This document shows, one piece after another, positions 60,214 through 64,000 of a stretch of 64,000 nt of DNA (position 1 is its first letter; every line of letters starts with the position of its first letter). Source of the DNA: Allomesorhizobium sp043769475 (GTDB lineage Bacteria; Pseudomonadota; Alphaproteobacteria; Rhizobiales; Rhizobiaceae). A model generated the notes under the pieces. It worked only from the letters and a program-made list of their open reading frames with translations, made no database searches and was not told the origin of the DNA. The position numbers were made by a program, and so were the translations under genes. The stretch lies in contig NZ_CP171729.1 in the NCBI RefSeq assembly GCF_043769475.1, positions 1,674,001 to 1,738,000 on the forward strand, given 5' to 3'.

Positions 60214-61020
60214 TCACACCGCCGAATGTTTGGCCGGAAGCGTCGTCTGGTTCAGCGCGTAGGTCCTGCGCCTGCTCCGATTCAGCAACGTGTGGACGAG
60301 CAGGACACCAAAAACGAGAACACCAGCGCCGAGACCGTAAACGATCCACATCGCCGCCGTCAGGCTATCGGGATGCAATTGCAATCCGAAGAAGGACGCG
60401 AAGGATGGTGTGCTCGACGGCCGTTCCGGAGGGGCGGCGACGGGAATCAGGACCACCGAGACATTGTCATAAGCGAGGCCGGCGACACCATTGGCCACCA
60501 GCATTTTCACTTGCGGGATGAGGTTCTCCATCCGCGTCGTCGCCTGATGACGGATGAAAACTGAAGCGGAGGAAGGCACGAGCTTCTGGCGCAGTGGATC
60601 GTTTTCCGGCAGGACCAGATGGACCCTTGCCGTCAGAACACCGTCAATATCGGAAATCGTGCGCGACAGTTCCTGGCTCAGGCCGAAGATCATCGCCGCC
60701 CGTTCCTCGACAGGCGAAGACACCAGACCGTCACGCTTGAATACGTCGCCGAGTGTGGCGTATTCCTGTTTGGGCAGGCCGTGGTCATTGAGGATCGCCA
60801 TAGCCTCGGCAAAGTTATTCTCGCTCACTGTCACGGTCATCTTGCCGTCCTTCTCTGGTTTGCGCTCGGCGGAAATGCCATTGCGCACCAGAGTGGCGAC
60901 CATCTCGTTCGCCTGCTGCTGACCAAGCCCGGTGTAGAGTTCGACCGAACACGCCTGCAAAAACAGCAGGATGCTCAGCACAGCAACAGTGATCGCAAGG
61001 CGACTTGGACGGTCCGACAA
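60214..61020 (-). CDS. sctJ: T3SS inner-membrane ring lipoprotein SctJ
   Basis: A 268-residue lipoprotein: signal peptide with lipobox FLQAC, then the ring-building domains (LYTGLGQQQANEMVATLVRN and EYATLGDVFKRDGLVSSPVE, RVHLVLPENDPL and ASVFIRHQA), and a C-terminal membrane helix (about residues 222-245, AAMWIVYGLGAGVLVFGVLL). The start is TTG 61020, because GGGGGGAG lies just before it and downstream of the sctI stop; a longer frame to 61125 would overlap sctI. Confidence 0.92.
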   Translation of the reverse strand: MSDRPSRLAITVAVLSILLFLQACSVELYTGLGQQQANEMVATLVRNGISAERKPEKDGKMTVTVSENNFAEAMAILNDHGLPKQEYATLGDVFKRDGLVSSPVEERAAMIFGLSQELSRTISDIDGVLTARVHLVLPENDPLRQKLVPSSASVFIRHQATTRMENLIPQVKMLVANGVAGLAYDNVSVVLIPVAAPPERPSSTPSFASFFGLQLHPDSLTAAMWIVYGLGAGVLVFGVLLVHTLLNRSRRRTYALNQTTLPAKHSAV

Positions 61021-61040
61021 GTGCTCCCCCCGCTGCCCGC

Positions 61041-61649
61041 TTACTGCTGCTTGATCAGTGTGTTGACAGATGATGACGCCGCCGAGACGCTGTTCGTTGC
61101 GAGCGAGGCGCCGAAAAGGGCCCACGAGGCCGAAACATACTGGTCGAGCAGGCGCTGCATGTCCGCCTCGGCCATCTTGCCCGACGGCTGGCCGGAGCCG
61201 TCCGCGCCATTCCCGGCCGGCGCGGGCTGCGGCGATCCCATGGCGCCCTGCGCAGATTCCACCATGCTGCCGAGTGACCTCATCGTCGAATCGAACAGGG
61301 TGGAAGGATCGGAGCCGCCGGTGCCGCGCTTGCCTGACTCGTCCATATATTCGTAGAGGTGAAATTCCTTCACGGCTTCCGCGGGAGCCGGCGGGTTGCC
61401 GGCATCGCCATTATTGCCGGTGCGCATGTTCTGAACGTTCTGAGCGAGTTGGGCAGGTTCCGATCCGGCTGTTGTCGGTGTCGTCTTCTGTCCGGCTATC
61501 TTGTTCGTCGTGCCCGCCGGCGACTCCTTGACCGCCGGCTTGAGATATCCGGTACCAGCTGCCGCGGCGACGTTGATGTCGAGCCCTGCGGCAGTCGCGT
61601 CGGGAAGCAATTCCGCTACGGCCAAAGGCATCGTCGAGGCGATTTCCAT
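61041..61649 (-). CDS. sctI: T3SS inner-rod protein SctI-like, with long N-terminal extension
   Basis: A 202-residue protein whose last 45 residues (ADMQRLLDQYVSASWALFG and VSAASSSVNTLIKQQ) have the SctI inner-rod pattern, ending in the LxKQQ-type terminus. The gene is immediately before sctJ, as expected. Usual SctI proteins have 80-140 residues; here about 140 Pro/Gly/Ala/Thr-rich residues precede the rod domain and could hold an export signal or a needle-length/SctP-like function. Identification rests on the C-terminus and position. Confidence 0.7.
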   Translation of the reverse strand: MEIASTMPLAVAELLPDATAAGLDINVAAAAGTGYLKPAVKESPAGTTNKIAGQKTTPTTAGSEPAQLAQNVQNMRTGNNGDAGNPPAPAEAVKEFHLYEYMDESGKRGTGGSDPSTLFDSTMRSLGSMVESAQGAMGSPQPAPAGNGADGSGQPSGKMAEADMQRLLDQYVSASWALFGASLATNSVSAASSSVNTLIKQQ

Positions 61650-61661
61650 TTCTACTGCTCC

Positions 61662-62282
61662 CTACTGCGTTGCGACGGATGGCTTTGCCGATGTCACGGG
61701 CTGAACGTCCACGGTGCGGCCGCGGAAAACCCGCACATTGACTTCCTTGCTGACAGTCCCGGAATCGCCCAGCCCGACGCTCTGCTTGACAAGCGCAATG
61801 TAGGACGGTGGTCCGGAAATCGTGACGGCTCTGTCTTTTTCGGAGATCCTCAGTGGAAAGCGGCTGTCGGATACACCCAGCCTATCGAGCCGCTCTGCAA
61901 GATCGGGCATCGTTTCCCGGCCAACCTGAACTATTTCGGTGCGCAAATCCGCCTCTGTCACGATGTTGAGCGTGGAGCCGTCATAGTGCCATACCAGCCC
62001 GTAGCGATCGCATACCCAATCCAAAAACGCTCGCGCTGATTCGTGCGGCTCGCCCGAGTTTAGCCGCCCCTTGATGCCATTGCCGAGCTTGATCGAAATG
62101 CCAAGGTTTCGGCCGAACTCCACCAAGGCAGCCTCCACGGGCTGATCGACGGCGATATATTTATACGGACTATCCGGCCAATCGGGTTCGATCGCACTCG
62201 CTGGCGCGATGGCGGCACAGATAAACGCCATCGCCCCGGCGGCGATCCGAATGCGCACAGAAATAGCCTTTCTGACTACCAC
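61662..62282 (-). CDS. RhcC1/NolW-like secretin N-domain protein
   Basis: A 206-residue periplasmic protein with a signal peptide (about residues 1-30, ending APASA) and two secretin N-type domains: VEAALVEFGRNLGISIKLG with FLDWVCDRYGLVWHYDGSTLNIV (N0-like), then FPLRISEKDRAVTISGPPSYIALV (N1-like). No pore domain follows. In rhizobia the T3SS secretin is split in this way into RhcC1 and RhcC2. It is the first gene of the I-J-K-L-N-O-Q-R-S-T run and divergent from an L,D-transpeptidase gene. The frame begins with GTG at 62282. Confidence 0.85.
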   Translation of the reverse strand: MVVRKAISVRIRIAAGAMAFICAAIAPASAIEPDWPDSPYKYIAVDQPVEAALVEFGRNLGISIKLGNGIKGRLNSGEPHESARAFLDWVCDRYGLVWHYDGSTLNIVTEADLRTEIVQVGRETMPDLAERLDRLGVSDSRFPLRISEKDRAVTISGPPSYIALVKQSVGLGDSGTVSKEVNVRVFRGRTVDVQPVTSAKPSVATQ

Positions 62283-62472
62283 CTCGGTAACGGGCCCATT
62301 CAGTCACATTGAAGGCATCGCCGACGCTGGCGCGCCGAAGACATAGCTCAGACAAAGCTAGTCCTCTCTTGCGAGATCGGAAAATCCAATTGGAACGCGC
62401 CGGGGACTCGTTTCAGGCAGAGCGGTCGACTATCGTCCGCGCCGGGGGCTGCCAGTACGGAAATTCGAAAAG

Positions 62473-63147
62473 ATGGCGGATCGGGCTTCGTTCAATGCTT
62501 CAGGCCGGGTGTGCGGCTGGCTGGCCGGCGTGGCTCTGTTTTGTGCGACTATGTTTCTCGCCCAGGCGAATGCCGCCGCCGAGAACAGCGGCTACGACCC
62601 ACGGACCTGGTCCTATGACGACGCGCGCAACATAGTGTTGGCGCCCTCGGACCTGGAGGACGATGCGGGTCCTGAGGAGCGGGTGGACTGGAATCCCATT
62701 CCGCGCACGATCGTGTCCTATGATGGTCCGGAAGCAGCGGGAACAATCCTCATCAGCACGTCGGAACGGCGCCTGCGTCTGGTCCTCGACGGGGGCAGGG
62801 CTCTTCAATATGCGGTCGGGGTCGGGCGTGAGGGATTCAGCTGGAGCGGCCGCGACCGCATCTCTGAGAAGAGAGAATGGCCCGACTGGCGTCCGCCTGC
62901 CGAGATGATAAAGCGCGAGGCAAGCAAGGGCAGGATCCTTCCCGCGAAGGTCGAGGGTGGGCCGGACAATCCGCTCGGCGCTCGCGCACTCTATATCGGG
63001 TCCACGCTCTACCGCATTCACGGCACCAACCAGCCTTGGACGATCGGCGAGGCGAATTCGTCAGGCTGCATCAGGCTTACCAATGAGGATGTTATCGATC
63101 TTTATCAACGGGTTCCAATCGGGGCTCAAGTCGTCGTGCAGCGTTGA
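62473..63147 (+). CDS. L,D-transpeptidase (YkuD/ErfK family) beside the T3SS genes
   Basis: A 224-residue exported enzyme with an N-terminal signal sequence (about residues 14-36). The YkuD domain (about 90-224) begins ILISTSERRLRLVLDG and contains the catalytic YRIHGTNQPW and SSGCIRLTNEDVIDLY with the nucleophilic Cys. It forms 3-3 cross-links in peptidoglycan or attaches proteins to it. Divergent placement from the secretin N-domain gene (190 bp between) and the TadD-like gene after it suggest it remodels the cell wall for apparatus assembly. That link is inference. Confidence 0.88.
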   Translation: MADRASFNASGRVCGWLAGVALFCATMFLAQANAAAENSGYDPRTWSYDDARNIVLAPSDLEDDAGPEERVDWNPIPRTIVSYDGPEAAGTILISTSERRLRLVLDGGRALQYAVGVGREGFSWSGRDRISEKREWPDWRPPAEMIKREASKGRILPAKVEGGPDNPLGARALYIGSTLYRIHGTNQPWTIGEANSSGCIRLTNEDVIDLYQRVPIGAQVVVQR

Positions 63148-63211
63148 GCTGCAGCTTGTCGAGTTTCACACCAGCCCGCTATTGTGAATGTCACATCCGG
63201 CCAGCGATCAG

Positions 63212-64000
63212 ATGGAGCGACCAGTGCGGCTAGCCCTTTTTACGATCGTATGCGCCTTTGCGCTCGCCGGCTGTCAGACCACAGGCTCGACCACCAAGGA
63301 TGCTGCCGCGGACACTGAAATTTCGCATGCCGACCGGCTGGTGAAGCTCGCCGGCGATATCGAGTCGCGAGGCGAGCACGACACTGCCATGGCGCTTTAC
63401 GCACGCGCCGCGGCAATGCCAGAAGCGAGCGCTGCAGCCAACGTCAAAGCTGGCGATGCCTATCTTCGTTCCGGCTATGTGGAAGAGGCGATGTCCCAGT
63501 ATAAAGCGGCGCTCGTCAAGTCGCCCAACAACGGTCAGGCGATGCTTGGCCTCGGCTCGGCGCTGATCGAATCGGGGGATCTGACTGCCGGTATGCGCGC
63601 GCTCAGCGAAGCGGCCCCCATCGTCAATACCAGCCGCGCCTATAACCGGCTCGGCGTGGCGCAGACCATGGCCGGTCTGACGCAGGAAGCGCAGAGCACC
63701 TTCACCACGGCGCTCAAGCTGGAGCCCGACGATCTCGACCTTCAGACCAACCTGGCGCTTGCGGCAGCGCTCGAGGGCAATGCTTCTGTCGCCTTGCCGA
63801 TGGCGCAGCGCGTGGCTGCATCTGGCAAGGCGCAACTGAGGCACAAGAACAACATCGTCATCGTGTATGGCCTGCTTGGCCAGGACGATCAGGTGAAATC
63901 CGCCCCACCGACCGGCCTGTCGTCAAAGGAAATAGCCTCCCTGCTGGCAAGATGCAGAGAAATCCGAGCAAAGGGCAGCGTCAAGGCAAAAGCGGCTGCG
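63212..64000 (+). CDS. TadD-like TPR lipoprotein (3' end outside the window)
   Basis: The frame is open from ATG 63212 to the window edge (263 residues visible). The N-terminus is a lipoprotein signal with lipobox ALAGC (Cys24 by my count). The body is TPR repeats: SAAANVKAGDAYLRSGYVEE, SPNNGQAMLGLGSALIESGD, SRAYNRLGVAQTMAGLTQEA and DLQTNLALAAALEGN, ending with RHKNNIVIVYGLLGQ, which matches the TadD C-terminal RxNLxxxxGLxG segment. TadD and the rhizobial T3SS TPR lipoprotein Y4yS are candidate pilotins for Tad-type secretins. The weak start region lacks a clear ribosome site; GTG 63224 is an alternative. Confidence 0.75.
   Translation, partial: MERPVRLALFTIVCAFALAGCQTTGSTTKDAAADTEISHADRLVKLAGDIESRGEHDTAMALYARAAAMPEASAAANVKAGDAYLRSGYVEEAMSQYKAALVKSPNNGQAMLGLGSALIESGDLTAGMRALSEAAPIVNTSRAYNRLGVAQTMAGLTQEAQSTFTTALKLEPDDLDLQTNLALAAALEGNASVALPMAQRVAASGKAQLRHKNNIVIVYGLLGQDDQVKSAPPTGLSSKEIASLLARCREIRAKGSVKAKAAA

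Noticed and set aside
62283..62472. tts box (TtsI-binding site) for the T3SS promoter
   Set aside because: I looked for the rhizobial tts-box pattern upstream of the first T3SS gene and did not see a convincing match, so none is annotated.
63230..63844. 204-codon minus-strand frame at the right end
   Set aside because: It is the shadow of the plus-strand TadD-like lipoprotein gene, which runs off the window.

Overview
The window looks like chromosomal or large-replicon DNA of a high-GC alphaproteobacterium of the Hyphomicrobiales, most likely Mesorhizobium or a close Phyllobacteriaceae relative. The pointers are two DUF768-type genes and one DUF982-type gene (families that are rhizobial, DUF768 above all in Mesorhizobium), an EcfG-like general stress sigma factor with matching GGAAC-N16/17-NGTT promoters, several MurR/RpiR regulators, and a rhizobial (Rhc-like) type III secretion system with a split secretin. 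This assignment is inference; no rRNA or tRNA gene is visible.

Bases 1-10150 hold a nitrogen/amide catabolism locus. It has the 3' end of a proline-iminopeptidase-family amidase, an N-formylglutamate amidohydrolase-like enzyme, a complete branched-chain-amino-acid-type ABC importer (ATPases, permeases and a separate binding protein), two paralogous isochorismatase-fold cysteine hydrolases, a glutamine-synthetase-like ligase and an RpiR regulator. The two import promoters carry the same two TGTATC boxes at identical spacing, so the importer and the binding protein are probably one RpiR-controlled regulon.

Bases 10150-25650 are a stress island of mostly small genes: a KGG-repeat protein, a Crp/Fnr regulator, an EcfG-like ECF sigma factor, membrane proteins, a thioredoxin-reductase-like flavoprotein, Mn-catalase, a YidB-like protein, a receiver-only protein whose phospho-acceptor Asp is Asn, an HWE/HisKA_2 kinase, DUF768, DUF982, DUF6894 and PRC-barrel genes. 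I can place eight or nine EcfG-type promoters by eye upstream of these genes.

Bases 25780-36020 are a worn accessory stretch: a serine recombinase with compensating frameshifts, a lone-heme periplasmic protein overlapping a large class III cyclase/AAA/TPR protein, a GNAT acetyltransferase facing a DUF2161-type protein, remnants of dinB and of a Gfo/Idh/MocA dehydrogenase, and two convergent RpiR regulators.

Bases 36290-64000 are the most striking part. A 3469-residue protein contains a DUF4781-like region, a PD-(D/E)XK-like nuclease module, an ADP-ribosyltransferase domain of the cholera/heat-labile enterotoxin type with its catalytic residues, two arrays of octapeptide repeats, an SH3b domain and a C-terminal LysM. 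It adjoins a type III secretion gene cluster (SctU, secretin, SctV, X, Y, D, T, S, R, Q, O, N, L, K, J, I and a RhcC1-like secretin N-domain protein). The outer-membrane part of this system resembles a Tad pilus: a CpaC-like secretin, a CpaD-like lipoprotein and a TadD-like TPR lipoprotein. SctU lacks the NPTH autocleavage motif, and SctV is interrupted by two compensating single-base shifts. I could not find a needle subunit, gatekeeper or translocon. Working hypothesis: a divergent rhizobial secretion system with a resident giant toxin-like substrate.
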